The position numbers and the translations under genes are program-made. The notes beneath the pieces are model-generated. The model made no database searches. It worked only from the letters and a program-made list of their open reading frames with translations, and was not told the origin of the DNA. From NCBI RefSeq assembly GCF_024298925.1, contig NZ_CP101283.1:806001-870000 (forward strand): DNA of 64,000 nucleotides, in the 5' to 3' direction. This DNA is from Phenylobacterium sp. LH3H17. GTDB taxonomy: Bacteria > Pseudomonadota > Alphaproteobacteria > Caulobacterales > Caulobacteraceae. Below are positions 32,486-40,396 of this stretch, one piece after another. Every line of letters starts with the position of its first letter. The stretch's first letter is position 1.

Positions 32486-33223
32486 GTGACCACCGTCGGC
32501 ATCATTCAACCGAACTTCATCCCCTGGCGGGGATATTTTGACTTCATCCGCGACGTGGACGTCTTCGTTTTCCTCGACGATGTCCAGTACACGACGCGGG
32601 ATTGGCGCAACCGCAACCGCATCCGCACGCGGGACGGCGCCTCACGGTGGTTGACCGTCCCCGTCCGGGCGTCCCGAAGCGACCTAATCCGGGATGTCGA
32701 GATCGATTCCTCCACCTCCGACTGGTGTGCCACACATGCTCGAATTCTGAAGGAGAACTACCGCGCCTCCCCCTTCCTCGACGAGGCTCTTGCGATGCTT
32801 GAGGAGACCTACGCCCGGCATCACCGGCTCGCCGACCTCGATGTCGATCTCTGCCAACGGGTCATGGCGCGGCTCAAGATCTCCACGCCTACTGTCCGAT
32901 CTTCGGAACTGGGCGCGAGCGGCGCGAAGGACGAGAGGTTGATCGACCTTACGCGCCGGCTCGGAGGCACCCGATACCTCTCCGGCCCCTCGGCGAAAGG
33001 CTACATCCAGCCAGAGCTCTGGGATGCGGCCGGCATCGACTTGGCCTACAAGACCTATCCCGATTATCCGATCTATGCCCAGATCGCCGAGCCCTTCGAT
33101 CCACACGTGAGCATCATCGATCTCTTGATAATGGTCGGGGACAAGGCCGCCGATCTTCTCGGGGATCAGCCGGGAGAAGGTTCCCGGCGCCCGGGGACGC
33201 GCCGCGCCGGGCAGCCCATATAG
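32486..33223 (+). CDS. WbqC family protein
   Basis: Start GTG 32486, six bases after the aminotransferase stop; 245 aa. GIIQPNFIPWRGYFDFI and FVFLDDVQYTTRDWRNRN are the WbqC signatures near the N-terminus; the rest includes LTVPVRAS, HARILKENY and TRYLSGPSAKGYI and PYPIYAQIAEPFDPHVSIIDLL-type closing, here DYPIYAQIAEPF. WbqC proteins are recurrent in O-antigen and capsule clusters next to amino-sugar genes and are thought to help attach amino acids or acyl groups to sugars, though biochemistry is scarce. The last 19 codons overlap the convergent acyltransferase gene by 58 bases, and the tail after LLGD looks unlike the family, suggesting a C-terminal extension produced by read-through into that gene. 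Confidence 0.9.
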   Translation: MTTVGIIQPNFIPWRGYFDFIRDVDVFVFLDDVQYTTRDWRNRNRIRTRDGASRWLTVPVRASRSDLIRDVEIDSSTSDWCATHARILKENYRASPFLDEALAMLEETYARHHRLADLDVDLCQRVMARLKISTPTVRSSELGASGAKDERLIDLTRRLGGTRYLSGPSAKGYIQPELWDAAGIDLAYKTYPDYPIYAQIAEPFDPHVSIIDLLIMVGDKAADLLGDQPGEGSRRPGTRRAGQPI

Positions 33224-33819
33224 AGGCCAGGCCGGTCCGCAGTCTTCGTTACCACGCCGCCCATGCCGACTTCGACATCATCGGCCACAAGAATCCTGTC
33301 GCGCACGAGCACGCCTAAACCCAGGAACACGCGGCGCCCGATGCGACATCCCCCTCCCATGGTCACGCCGGGGGCGACGTAGCAGTAGTTCCCCACAGTA
33401 GCATGATGCCCGATGATGCTCCCCGCGCGCACGATGACCCCGTCGCCCAACTGGGAGTACGGTTGGACGACGGCGTGTTCTGACACGAGGCAGTTGTCAC
33501 CCATCGAAAGCCCGTCCGCGACAGCCGTGGGATGGATGAAACTCGCGAGGCGGTAGCCGCGCGCCCGCATCTCCTGGCACTTTGCCTCCCGGTTCAGGTT
33601 TCCGCCGCCATAGCCAATCGCGACGAACATCTCATGCGTGCCCGGCGGCCAGGTGGTGATGGCGTCGCGTGCGGGCAGCACAGGTAGGTCGAGGAGATGC
33701 GACCGGGTGTGGTAGTCATCATCGACGAGAAACCCTTCGACCCGGTGCTCCGTATAGTTCGTAAAGTAGTGATGGCAGATCTCGGCAAGGTCGCCGGCGC
33801 CAAAGATCACGAGGCGCAT
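33166..33819 (-). CDS. NeuD/PglD-type left-handed beta-helix acyltransferase
   Basis: Start ATG 33819 (the MRLVIFGAG Rossmann-like start) gives 217 aa. MRLVIFGAGDLAEICHHYF is the NeuD/PglD N-terminal domain. The second half shows hexapeptide repeats: NCLVSEHAVVQPYSQLGDG, VIVRAGSIIGHHATVGNY, CYVAPGVTMGGGCRIGR and RVFLGLGVLVRD, followed by DDVEVGMGGVV. HATVGNYCYVAPG carries the likely catalytic histidine. Such enzymes transfer acetyl or other acyl groups from CoA to a UDP- or dTDP-4-amino sugar, which suits the WecE-like aminotransferase. It is convergent with WbqC, overlapping 58 bases. Transcription runs opposite to the rest of the cluster, so it has its own promoter within 33820-34117. Confidence 0.9.
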   Translation of the reverse strand: MRLVIFGAGDLAEICHHYFTNYTEHRVEGFLVDDDYHTRSHLLDLPVLPARDAITTWPPGTHEMFVAIGYGGGNLNREAKCQEMRARGYRLASFIHPTAVADGLSMGDNCLVSEHAVVQPYSQLGDGVIVRAGSIIGHHATVGNYCYVAPGVTMGGGCRIGRRVFLGLGVLVRDRILVADDVEVGMGGVVTKTADRPGLYMGCPARRVPGRREPSPG

Positions 33820-34117
33820 AGTGGATTCTGATCTCCGGCCCAAAGTAGCGACATCATATCCTCGATAAACTTTCAATTCCACTGCAGAATCTCACTGCAC
33901 GCTGCAAGGAGCCAGCCTGATCCTGCGCGCCTACCTGCAACTTTGTGCTCGGCCACGAGCGCCCGGTGTGCGTTCACAACAGAGGGTCGGTAGGAATACG
34001 CCTAGTAGGAAAACCGCAGCGTCAGGGCACGTTCTGGCGTACGCCAAGGGGTACGCGCCGCACAGCGTCATCTCCCAAGATATTGATTTCATTTATAATT
34101 TATCGCCACTTGACCGG
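33820..34117. other. 298-bp A+T-richer spacer between acyltransferase gene and tRNA-Ser
   Basis: Holds the acyltransferase promoter on the minus strand and the flank at the tRNA 3' end. No convincing ORF, terminator or copy of the tRNA 3' end was seen. The plus-strand open frame at 33945-34487 passes through the tRNA and is not considered a gene. Confidence 0.6.
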
Positions 34118-34207
34118 TGGCGGTGAGAGAGGGATTCGAACCCTCGTTACGGTTTCCCGTAAACACGCTTTCCAAGCGTGCGCGATCGACCACTCCGCCA
34201 CCTCACC
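34118..34207 (-). tRNA. tRNA-Ser (anticodon GGA), CCA encoded
   Basis: Read on the minus strand the sequence gives acceptor GGTGAGG pairing with TCTCACC (one G-T), a D-stem region GCGGAGTGG, anticodon stem CACGC/GCGTG with loop TTGGAAA (anticodon GGA, complement at 34171-34173), a long variable arm TACGGGAAACCGTA characteristic of serine tRNA, and the T arm GAGGG TTCGAAT CCCTC. The discriminator is G at 34121, followed by genomic CCA (34118-34120). Ninety bases including CCA. The 3' end points toward the low-GC sugar cluster. Confidence 0.95.
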
Positions 34208-34245
34208 TCACCGAGGGTGGCCTTGGCCCCCAGCGGAAGGCGCGC

Positions 34246-34273
34246 AATATACTCATGACGGCCACGCGGGCAA
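34246..34273 (-). promoter_or_regulatory. Candidate promoter of tRNA-Ser
   Basis: On the minus strand TTGCCC (complement of 34268-34273) and TATATT (complement of 34246-34251) are separated by 16 bases. This would start transcription near 34239, giving a 32-base leader before the tRNA. It fits the usual housekeeping promoter spacing closely; motif match only. Confidence 0.5.
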
Positions 34274-34279
34274 GCGGCG

Positions 34280-35206
34280 TTACAGCGCGGCGGCCAGGGT
34301 TTCGGGATCCAGTAGGGAACGGCGCTCAGCGCGGCGCAGGCGGCCCTCCAGGGCTGGGGTTCGCGCCTGCCAGCGGGCCAGTCGGATCCGGGCGTCGGGA
34401 CTGCCTTCGCGCAGGGACTGGGCGATGTCCGCCAGCTCTCGGTCGGCGCGGCGCAGTGCGTTGCGTTCGGGGCCCAGGCGCGCGTAGCGCTCGTCCAGGA
34501 GGAACAGCCGGGCGCGGGCGGCGGTGACCAGGAAGACGGCGGTCGTCGCGTCCTCGGCGGACTGGGCGGCGGCGATCGCCCGGCGGACGTCGGCCATCAG
34601 GTCCTGGGCGGAGAGCGGCCGGGTCGCGGCGGCGGGGCAGGCTTGCGGGGCGAGTGCGCGGACATAGTCGGCTAGGCCCCGCAGCACGGCGGGCGACGGT
34701 TCGGGACCGTCGAACTCCTCGACGATCAGGCCGCGGACGAAGGGGCCGACCTCGCCGGGCGCCACCTTCAGCGCCCCGCGCGGACCGGAGAGGTCGGGGA
34801 TCGGGTTGGGATCGTCCACCCCGTTTCCACGGTGCGAGGAAAACAGGGACGAGGTGACGTCGGCCGTGCCCGGGGCGCCGGAGACCCCGGGGAAGCGGAA
34901 GTCAGGATTGCTCCGCCCGGCTCGATGGCAGCTCTCGCAGCTGATTCCGGCCCGCGCCGCCTGGCCGCCCAGCAGCAGCGGTGTGCGGAAGGCCGCGCGG
35001 CCGACCTCCACCGATCGCGCCAGGGCGGGATCGGCGGGCGGGGCCAGGCACTCGGTCGGCTCCTGGGTGAGCAGCGCTACGGGATCAGCGCCCAGGGCCA
35101 GCCAGCGCATCGCCGCCAGCGGCACGTCCGCCGCCGGGGCGGCGCCAGCCGCCACCAGGGCCGCCGCCAGGCCTAGTGCTTGGGTTCGCCGCCGGCGTCG
35201 ATCCAA
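34280..35206 (-). CDS. Exported cytochrome c-like protein (single CxxCH)
   Basis: Start TTG 35206 with GAGGAG upstream; the start lies 34 bases inside the upstream TPR gene, so the two are coupled. Product 308 aa with an N-terminal signal (arginine-rich then a hydrophobic alanine/valine run ending APAAD). One heme-binding motif, CESCH, lies near residue 92, followed by RAGRSNPDFRFPGVSGAPGTADVT and NPIPDLSGP, wording seen in cytochrome c peroxidase/MauG-like or related di-heme proteins, but the second CxxCH is missing. The C-terminal half is charged and helical (residues about 205-305). Periplasmic electron transfer is likely; partner unknown. It is last in the TPR-cytochrome pair. Confidence 0.75.
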   Translation of the reverse strand: MDRRRRRTQALGLAAALVAAGAAPAADVPLAAMRWLALGADPVALLTQEPTECLAPPADPALARSVEVGRAAFRTPLLLGGQAARAGISCESCHRAGRSNPDFRFPGVSGAPGTADVTSSLFSSHRGNGVDDPNPIPDLSGPRGALKVAPGEVGPFVRGLIVEEFDGPEPSPAVLRGLADYVRALAPQACPAAATRPLSAQDLMADVRRAIAAAQSAEDATTAVFLVTAARARLFLLDERYARLGPERNALRRADRELADIAQSLREGSPDARIRLARWQARTPALEGRLRRAERRSLLDPETLAAAL

Positions 35207-36093
35207 CGGCGCAGCTCCTCGGCCTCGGCGCAGCCATAGGCGCAGGACCGGTCGAGCCGGGCCAGCATGACCTTGGCGCCGTCCATGTCGCCGCGCTCGA
35301 CCTTCAACTCGCCATAGTACTCGGTCGCGCCGCGATGGTCGGGGGCGATGGCCAGGGCCTGGCGGTAATAGGTCTCGGCCCGGTCGAAGGCCCCCTTCTT
35401 GCGCCAGGCGTAGCCCTGGTAGGTGAGCACGTCCGGGTGCGGGCCGAAGGCCTCGCGGGCCCGGTCGAGGGAGGCCAGGGCCTCGTCGTAGCGCTTCTCG
35501 TTGATCAGCCCCACCGCCTGCAGGTAGGCGTGGTCGCCGGCCTGGGCGAACAGCAGGGGCTTCTGCAACGCGGCGCTGGGCGCGGCGGCCTTGGCGCTCT
35601 CGACGGCGGTGAGCGCCGCCTTCAGCGCCGCGGCGTCGCCGCAGGTCCCGGCGCAGGCGTCGGACTTGGCCTTCAGCCAGTCGAGCTGTTCCTGGACCTT
35701 GGCGTCCTTCAAGCCCGCGAGCGACACCCCCAGGCCCTGGCGGGCGGCGATATCGTCGGGTCCGTGCTTCACGGCCTTCTCATAGGCGCGCTTGGCGCCC
35801 TTGAAGTCGTTCTGCGCCAGGTTGGCGACGCCCAGCAGGCGCCACGCCTCGGCGCTGGTGGGCGCGGACTCGACCACGCGCTTGAATGACTTCTCGGCGT
35901 CCTTGTAGTTCTGGCCATTCAGGGCCGAGACGCCCTTGGCGTATTCCACCGCCGGATCATAGGTCGGGCCCGAGGCCGAAGGCATGTCCATGCCGCCGCC
36001 TCCGCCACCCCCGCCGCCGGCGGCGAACGCCGCGCCGCCGAGCGTCAGACTGAACGCCACCCCTGCTGACAGGATCTTACGAAACCGCGCCAT
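35173..36093 (-). CDS. Exported TPR-repeat protein
   Basis: 306 aa with a signal peptide ([16 protein letters not shown], cleavage near AFA) and a glycine tract after it. Tetratricopeptide repeats are clear: [59 protein letters not shown] and [20 protein letters not shown], each followed by a consensus turn. TPRs mediate protein-protein contacts, so this is probably a periplasmic scaffold. Four cysteines (DACAGTC and CAYGC) could bind metal or form disulfides. Overlap with the cytochrome gene suggests joint function, for example a multi-protein oxidase or copper/heme assembly, unproven. It is divergent from msrA, with about 130 bases between. Confidence 0.85.
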   Translation of the reverse strand: MARFRKILSAGVAFSLTLGGAAFAAGGGGGGGGGMDMPSASGPTYDPAVEYAKGVSALNGQNYKDAEKSFKRVVESAPTSAEAWRLLGVANLAQNDFKGAKRAYEKAVKHGPDDIAARQGLGVSLAGLKDAKVQEQLDWLKAKSDACAGTCGDAAALKAALTAVESAKAAAPSAALQKPLLFAQAGDHAYLQAVGLINEKRYDEALASLDRAREAFGPHPDVLTYQGYAWRKKGAFDRAETYYRQALAIAPDHRGATEYYGELKVERGDMDGAKVMLARLDRSCAYGCAEAEELRRWIDAGGEPKH

Positions 36094-36224
36094 GTCGCGT
36101 CCTCCCTGGGGACTTTCGCCGAGCTTGCCACGAAACCCGGCCCTCGTCAGCCGACGCCGACGAGTGCAATCGGCCCCGACAGCTCCTATGTTGGAATACC
36201 CGATCGCGAACAGGCGCCATTATC

Positions 36225-36878
36225 ATGTTCTTCGGCAAGAAGCCCCTCGACCTGCCCACCGCGGCGACCGCCCTGCCGGGCCGCCAGGGCCCGCTGCCCA
36301 CCGCGGAGACCCACTTCATCAACGGCCGCCCGCTGAAGGGCCCCTATCCCGACGGCCTGGAATTGGCGCAGTTCGCCATGGGCTGTTTCTGGGGGGTTGA
36401 GCGCAAGTTCTGGCAGGTCCCTGGCGTCTATGTGACCGCCGTCGGCTATGTGAACGGCGTCACGCCCAACCCGACCTATGAAGAGGTCTGCTCGGGCCGC
36501 ACCGGCCATACCGAGGCGGTGCTGGTGGTCTATGACCCGCGCGTGGTGACCTATGAAGACCTGCTGAAGGTGTTCTGGGAGGGTCACGATCCGACCCAGG
36601 GCATGCGCCAGGGAAACGACATCGGCACCCAGTACCGGTCGGGCGTCTATCCCTATGACGACGCCCAGGCCGCGGCCGCGGCGGCCTCGCTCGCCGCCTA
36701 TCAGCAGGCCCTGGCCGACAAGGGCTATGGCCCCATCACCACCGAGATCGCCGAGGCGCCGGAATTCTACTTCGCCGAGGACTATCACCAGCAGTACCTG
36801 GCCAAGAACCCGGCGGGCTATTGCGGCGTGGGCGGCACCGGCGTGACCTGCCCGATCGGCGTCGGCGTCCAGGCGTGA
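36225..36878 (+). CDS. msrA: Peptide methionine-S-sulfoxide reductase MsrA
   Basis: Reduces the S-epimer of methionine sulfoxide in proteins, using thioredoxin. 217 aa from ATG 36225. [15 protein letters not shown] places the nucleophile at Cys54; TVYGN-type segments appear as [14 protein letters not shown] and [13 protein letters not shown], and [16 protein letters not shown] includes a recycling cysteine, with another near VTC. This is the full-length family fold with an N-terminal extension of about 45 residues. No signal peptide, so cytoplasmic. Its TGA overlaps a GTG that opens the MmcQ relic (36875) in a GTGA junction, so it is the first gene of the MmcQ array transcript. Confidence 0.96.
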   Translation: MFFGKKPLDLPTAATALPGRQGPLPTAETHFINGRPLKGPYPDGLELAQFAMGCFWGVERKFWQVPGVYVTAVGYVNGVTPNPTYEEVCSGRTGHTEAVLVVYDPRVVTYEDLLKVFWEGHDPTQGMRQGNDIGTQYRSGVYPYDDAQAAAAAASLAAYQQALADKGYGPITTEIAEAPEFYFAEDYHQQYLAKNPAGYCGVGGTGVTCPIGVGVQA

Positions 36879-36946
36879 CGCCGAAGGCCTTCGCCGCAGA
36901 GAAGCTGACCCGCAAGGCTCGCGCCGAGCTGGGCCTGCCGGCGTGA
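36875..36946 (+). pseudogene. Internally deleted relic of an MmcQ/YjbR gene
   Basis: A 23-codon open frame starts with GTG at 36875 inside the msrA stop, reads VTPKAFAA, and ends [15 protein letters not shown] before TGA at 36946. Its first codons match the start of the MmcQ gene at 37275 (VTPSQFEAA) and its end matches the C-terminus of the MmcQ gene at 36943 ([14 protein letters not shown]). The middle (about 90 codons) is missing without a frame change. The junctions at both ends have the GTGA form shared by all units. This is best read as a tandem copy with an internal deletion. Not likely to make a functional protein. Confidence 0.75.
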
Positions 36947-37278
36947 CCCGCGCGCAGCTCGAGGCCTTCGCCATGGGTCTGCCCGCGGTGACCAAGGTGA
37001 TCCAGTGGGGCGAGTCCGATGTCTTCAAGGTCGGCGGCAAGGTCTTCGCCATCAGCGGCGACGTGTCGGTATCGTTCAAGGTCACCGAGATCGGCTTCAT
37101 GGCCCTGACCGAGAGCGGCGTCGGTCGCCAGGCGCCCCATTGCGCCAAGGGGCAGTGGGTCGCCGTCGATACGGCCGCGGCGCCCCACGCCGATCTCACC
37201 TCCTGGCTGACCACCGCCCATGGCATGATCGCCGCGAAGCTGACCAAGAAGGCCCACGCCGAGCTGGGCCTGGCGTGA
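36943..37278 (+). CDS. MmcQ/YjbR family protein (DUF419), copy 1
   Basis: 111 aa from GTG 36943 (GTGA overlap with the relic). [41 protein letters not shown] and [12 protein letters not shown] are the family pattern, and the end [14 protein letters not shown] matches the YjbR DNA-binding-like fold (double-wing, CyaY-like). Family members bind DNA or unknown ligands, and E. coli YjbR is uncharacterised in function. It is a tandem paralogue of the gene at 37275, with clear similarity across its length. Small, cytoplasmic, no catalytic motif known. Confidence 0.88.
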   Translation: MTRAQLEAFAMGLPAVTKVIQWGESDVFKVGGKVFAISGDVSVSFKVTEIGFMALTESGVGRQAPHCAKGQWVAVDTAAAPHADLTSWLTTAHGMIAAKLTKKAHAELGLA

Positions 37279-37613
37279 CGCCCTCGCAGTTCGAGGCCGC
37301 GGCGCTGGCCTTGCCGGCGGCGACCAGGGTCGTCCAGTGGGGGGGGGCGCGGGTCTTCAAGATCGGCGGTCGTATATTCGCCATCGCGGGTCTAGGCGGG
37401 GCGATCTCGCTGAAGGTCACGGACCTGGCCTACGAGGTCCTGGTCGAGACCGGTCAGGCCCGGCCGGCTCCCTATCTGGCGCGCGCCAAATGGGTGGCGT
37501 TCGACGATCTAGAAGGCCTCGACGACGGCGAGGTTCTGGGCTGGCTGGTGACGGCCCATGCTCTGGTCGCGGCGCGGCTGACCCGGCTCCAGCGGTCCGA
37601 GCTCGGCCTCTAG
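37275..37613 (+). CDS. MmcQ/YjbR family protein (DUF419), copy 2
   Basis: Start GTG 37275 in a GTGA overlap with copy 1; the frame runs upstream as a shadow of copy 1, so the start was fixed by the match [22 protein letters not shown]. Product 112 aa with [39 protein letters not shown] and [21 protein letters not shown]. About half of residues are shared with copy 1. Divergence between copies suggests an older duplication than the deletion relic. It ends tail to tail with the DUF599 gene (four bases overlap, 37610-37613). Confidence 0.87.
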   Translation: MTPSQFEAAALALPAATRVVQWGGARVFKIGGRIFAIAGLGGAISLKVTDLAYEVLVETGQARPAPYLARAKWVAFDDLEGLDDGEVLGWLVTAHALVAARLTRLQRSELGL

Positions 37614-38314
37614 GGCTCCAGCAGCCGCCGCACCTCGGCGATGGCGCGGGCGGCGGGGGATCGGCGCTGGCGGGTCACCAGCAGGGCCACGGCCAGGAAG
37701 GTCAGCAGCAGGAAGATCTGCGGTCCGAACAGCCATCCCACGGCGGCCAGGGCGAAGTAGTAGCCGCGCACCCCGCGATTGAAGGATGACAGGGCTGGGT
37801 TCATCAGCCTGGCGGCGGCCTCGCCGTAGGGCCGCGTCGAGGCTATGTCCTCCGTCTCGGGCGCCGCGCCGATCACCGCCAAGCAGTAGTTCATCTGGCG
37901 GATCGACCAGATGAAGTCGAGCAGCCCGCGGGCCAGGGTCAGGACCACCAGGGCCACCTGGGCCTCGAACAGCAGGCGCGAGGAGGTCTTCAGCACCATC
38001 AGACTGGACGCGCTCTCGAAGGTCCGTTCGCCGCCGAACAGGGCGCCGGCCGCCGCGGCGATCAGGATCAGGTTCGAAGAGGCGAAGAAGGAGGCCGAGT
38101 TCAGGGTGTGGCCGAGAATCTGGCCGTCCATGAACTTGTTCTCACGCCCGGCCATGTTGCGCATCCAGGCCAGGCGGATGACGGTCATGTCGGTGTTGAT
38201 CAGTCCCTTGCCGCGGGCGACAGCTTTCAGCAGCGGCTCATAGGCCAGCCAGGCGACCGCGAAGACGGCCAGGGCGACGAGGTCCAGCGGGGTGAGAGCG
38301 TCCAGGAACGTCAT
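37610..38314 (-). CDS. DUF599 family membrane protein
   Basis: 234 aa. Four or five hydrophobic segments: LDLVALAVFAVAWLAYEPLL, ASSNLILIAAAAGALFGG, QVALVVLTLARGLLDFI, and YYFALAAVGWLFGPQIFLLLTFLAVALLV at the end. A conserved charged motif MTVIRLAWMRNMAGRENKFMDGQILGHTLNSASFFAS-type sequence, with RxxWMxxMxxRExRxxD in the family, lies near residues 42-76. FIWSIRQMNY and RGYYFALAAVGW are further family signs. Function unknown; cytoplasmic membrane. Its start is four bases downstream of the MHS transporter gene stop at 38319, so it is probably co-transcribed with that transporter. Confidence 0.88.
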   Translation of the reverse strand: MTFLDALTPLDLVALAVFAVAWLAYEPLLKAVARGKGLINTDMTVIRLAWMRNMAGRENKFMDGQILGHTLNSASFFASSNLILIAAAAGALFGGERTFESASSLMVLKTSSRLLFEAQVALVVLTLARGLLDFIWSIRQMNYCLAVIGAAPETEDIASTRPYGEAAARLMNPALSSFNRGVRGYYFALAAVGWLFGPQIFLLLTFLAVALLVTRQRRSPAARAIAEVRRLLEP

Positions 38315-38318
38315 CGGC

Positions 38319-39647
38319 TCAGTCCTCGGTGATCAGGCTCTCGCGGTTGGTGTTGCGCAGCCGCAGCGCCACCAGGAAGGCCAGCGTCATGATCACCGAG
38401 ACATAGATGTAGTAGCCGCTCTCCATGCCCTCCTTCTTGAACCAGAGGGCCGCGTACTCCGCGGTGCCGCCGAAGATGGCGTTGCCCATGGCGTACGGCA
38501 GGGCCACGCCCAAGGCGCGGACATGGGCCGGGAAGAGTTCCGCCTTCACCACGGCGCTGACCGAGGTGTAGCCGGACAGGATCACCAGCAGGAAGGTCAT
38601 CAGGCCGAAGGCGGCCATGGGGGCCTCGGACCGGGCGATGGCCGACATCACCGGATAGGTGGCCAGGGCCCCGCCGGCGAAGGCGAAGGCGATGGTTCGG
38701 TGGCGGCCCACCTTGTCGGACATCCACCCGAACAGCGGCTGGGCGCACATGTAGAGGAAGAGGGCCGCGGCGGTGATCGCGGTGGCCGTGTCCTTGGCGA
38801 AGCCCGCCGTATTGACCAGGAATTTCTGCATATAGGTCGTGTAGGCATAGAAGGCCAAGGACCCGCCGGCCGTCAGCACGAAGATCATCGCGCTCTCGCG
38901 CGGGTAGTTCACGAACAGCAGCATGGTGGTCGAGCGCGGCGCGCCCTCGGCTTGTCCGGCCAGGAACGAGGGGCTCTCCTCCAGACCCGAGCGGATCCAG
39001 AACACAACCACGGCCAGGCCCGCGCCGATCACGAAGGGGATGCGCCAGCCCCAGGCCTCCAGGTCGGCCTTGTCCATGAACTGCTGCAGCAGGATCAGCA
39101 CGGCGAGCGCCACCAGCTGGCCCATGATCAGGGTCACGTACTGGAAGGACGACCAGAAGCCGCGCCGGGCGCGGCCGGCCATCTCCGACATGTAGGTGGC
39201 GCTTGCGCCGTATTCCCCGCCCACCGACAGGCCCTGCAGCAGCCTGGCGAGCAACAGGATCAACGGGGCGGCGGCCCCGATCGCCGCGTGGTCGGGGGCG
39301 ACGGCGATCAGCAGCGAGCCGGCGCACATCATGGCCACCGCCAGGGTCAGGGCCGCCTTGCGCCCCGCACGGTCCGCATAGAGCCCCATCAGCCAGGCGC
39401 CCACGGGCCTGGCCAGGAAGCCGACCGCGAAGATGGCCGCGGCCTGCAGCAGCTGGGCGGTCTGGTCGCCCTTGGGGAAGAAGTGGGGTGCGAAATAGAG
39501 GGCGAAGGACGAATAGGCGAACCAGTCGTACCACTCGACCAGGTTGCCCGCCGATCCGCCCAGGATCGCCTTGGCGCGAGCGAGCGGGGTGAGGCCGGGC
39601 GTCAGGATGTCCCTGGGCGCCTGGGTGTCGACCCCTGTTTCGCTCAT
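38319..39647 (-). CDS. MFS transporter of the metabolite:H+ symporter (KgtP/ProP-like) group
   Basis: 442 aa with about twelve membrane helices. NLVEWYDWFAYSSFALYFAP and GAWLMGLYADRAGRKAALTL carry the MHS signature (the DRxGRK loop between helices 2 and 3), and LLQGLSVGGEYGASATYMSE is another group-specific motif; DKVGRHRTIAFAF is the repeat of the loop in the second half. These permeases import dicarboxylates, alpha-ketoglutarate, shikimate, proline or betaine with protons. Substrate is not assigned. It is followed closely by DUF599 (four bases). Start ATG 39647. Confidence 0.92.
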   Translation of the reverse strand: MSETGVDTQAPRDILTPGLTPLARAKAILGGSAGNLVEWYDWFAYSSFALYFAPHFFPKGDQTAQLLQAAAIFAVGFLARPVGAWLMGLYADRAGRKAALTLAVAMMCAGSLLIAVAPDHAAIGAAAPLILLLARLLQGLSVGGEYGASATYMSEMAGRARRGFWSSFQYVTLIMGQLVALAVLILLQQFMDKADLEAWGWRIPFVIGAGLAVVVFWIRSGLEESPSFLAGQAEGAPRSTTMLLFVNYPRESAMIFVLTAGGSLAFYAYTTYMQKFLVNTAGFAKDTATAITAAALFLYMCAQPLFGWMSDKVGRHRTIAFAFAGGALATYPVMSAIARSEAPMAAFGLMTFLLVILSGYTSVSAVVKAELFPAHVRALGVALPYAMGNAIFGGTAEYAALWFKKEGMESGYYIYVSVIMTLAFLVALRLRNTNRESLITED

Positions 39648-39709
39648 GCCGTCTCCCCCGAACCATGTCCGGGGGAGACGTTAGGGCGCCTCGCGGCGTG
39701 TGCGAAAGG

Positions 39710-39868
39710 CTAGATGCGTCCCATCAGGACCAGGATCAGCACGATCACCAGGACCAGGCCGAGCCCACCGGAGGGGATATAGCCCCACGAGCGCGAGTGG
39801 CCCCAGGTCGGCAAGGCGCCGATCAGCAGGAGGACCAAGACAATGAGCAGGATTGTGCCGAGCGACAT
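39710..39868 (-). CDS. DUF3309 family small membrane protein
   Basis: 52 aa, start ATG 39868 with GGGAG eleven bases upstream. LGTILLIVLVLLLIGALPTW and GLGLVLVIVLILVLMGRI are two hydrophobic stretches flanking HSRSWGYIPSGG, the conserved DUF3309 wording. It is thought to be a small inner-membrane protein common in alphaproteobacteria; no function is known. The gene stands alone between the MHS transporter start and the DUF983 gene. Confidence 0.88.
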   Translation of the reverse strand: MSLGTILLIVLVLLLIGALPTWGHSRSWGYIPSGGLGLVLVIVLILVLMGRI

Positions 39869-39964
39869 GGTTGTTCGTCTCCCAAAAGCCCCGACGAGAT
39901 GTCAGGCGGAACGAACGATCCTCTATGGCGAAGGTTCCAAACCTTAACCTTGTGGTCCCAAATC

Positions 39965-40396
39965 TTAACGGCGCGGGTCAGGGACGTCGCGGATGTGGAG
40001 GGCGGCCTCGCCCTCCTTGTGAGCGATGGCGAAGAGCAGGCCGATGAAGGCGCCCTTCACCCGAGGCAGCAGGGCCAGGGTCACGATGGCCAGGGGGATC
40101 AGAATGGCCGGCAATACGTACATGGTCGGCGCATGCCAGATGATCGAGAAGAACAGCAGCGGCGCCACGATCAGGTGCCCGACGATCAGGATGGTGAAAT
40201 AGGCGGGGCCATCGTCGGCCGGATAGCGAGCCAGGTCGTGGCCGCAGGAATTGCAGCGTGGTTCGACCTTCAGGTAGCCCCAGTAGAGCTTGCCGTCCCC
40301 GCAGTTGGGACAGCGGCCCTTCAGACCCCGGAACATCGACTGGACGAACATGTTACGCCATTTGCGAAAAATGATGCTTGGCCGTATGCGCTCCAT
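39965..40396 (-). CDS. DUF983 family membrane protein with zinc ribbon
   Basis: Start ATG 40396 gives 143 aa; a later in-frame ATG at 40351 is possible as no strong ribosome site is seen before either. GRCPNCGDGKLYWGYLKVE and RCNSCGHDLARYPADDGPAY are the two CxxC knuckles of a zinc ribbon, as is standard for DUF983. Two membrane helices follow (YFTILIVGHLIVAPLLFFSII and YVLPAILIPLAIVTLALLP) and a polar C-terminus. Some members lie beside cytochrome oxidase genes, but none are present here. Probably a membrane protein with a metal-stabilised cytoplasmic N-domain; function unknown. Confidence 0.88.
   Translation of the reverse strand: MERIRPSIIFRKWRNMFVQSMFRGLKGRCPNCGDGKLYWGYLKVEPRCNSCGHDLARYPADDGPAYFTILIVGHLIVAPLLFFSIIWHAPTMYVLPAILIPLAIVTLALLPRVKGAFIGLLFAIAHKEGEAALHIRDVPDPRR

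Noticed and set aside
29300-34207. Mobile island with integrase at tRNA-Ser
   Set aside because: The orientation fits, but no integrase, no transposase and no repeated tRNA 3' end were found. Kept as a hypothesis only.
33945-34487. 180-codon plus-strand open frame
   Set aside because: It crosses the tRNA-Ser gene and the convergent cytochrome gene end, and has no ribosome site.
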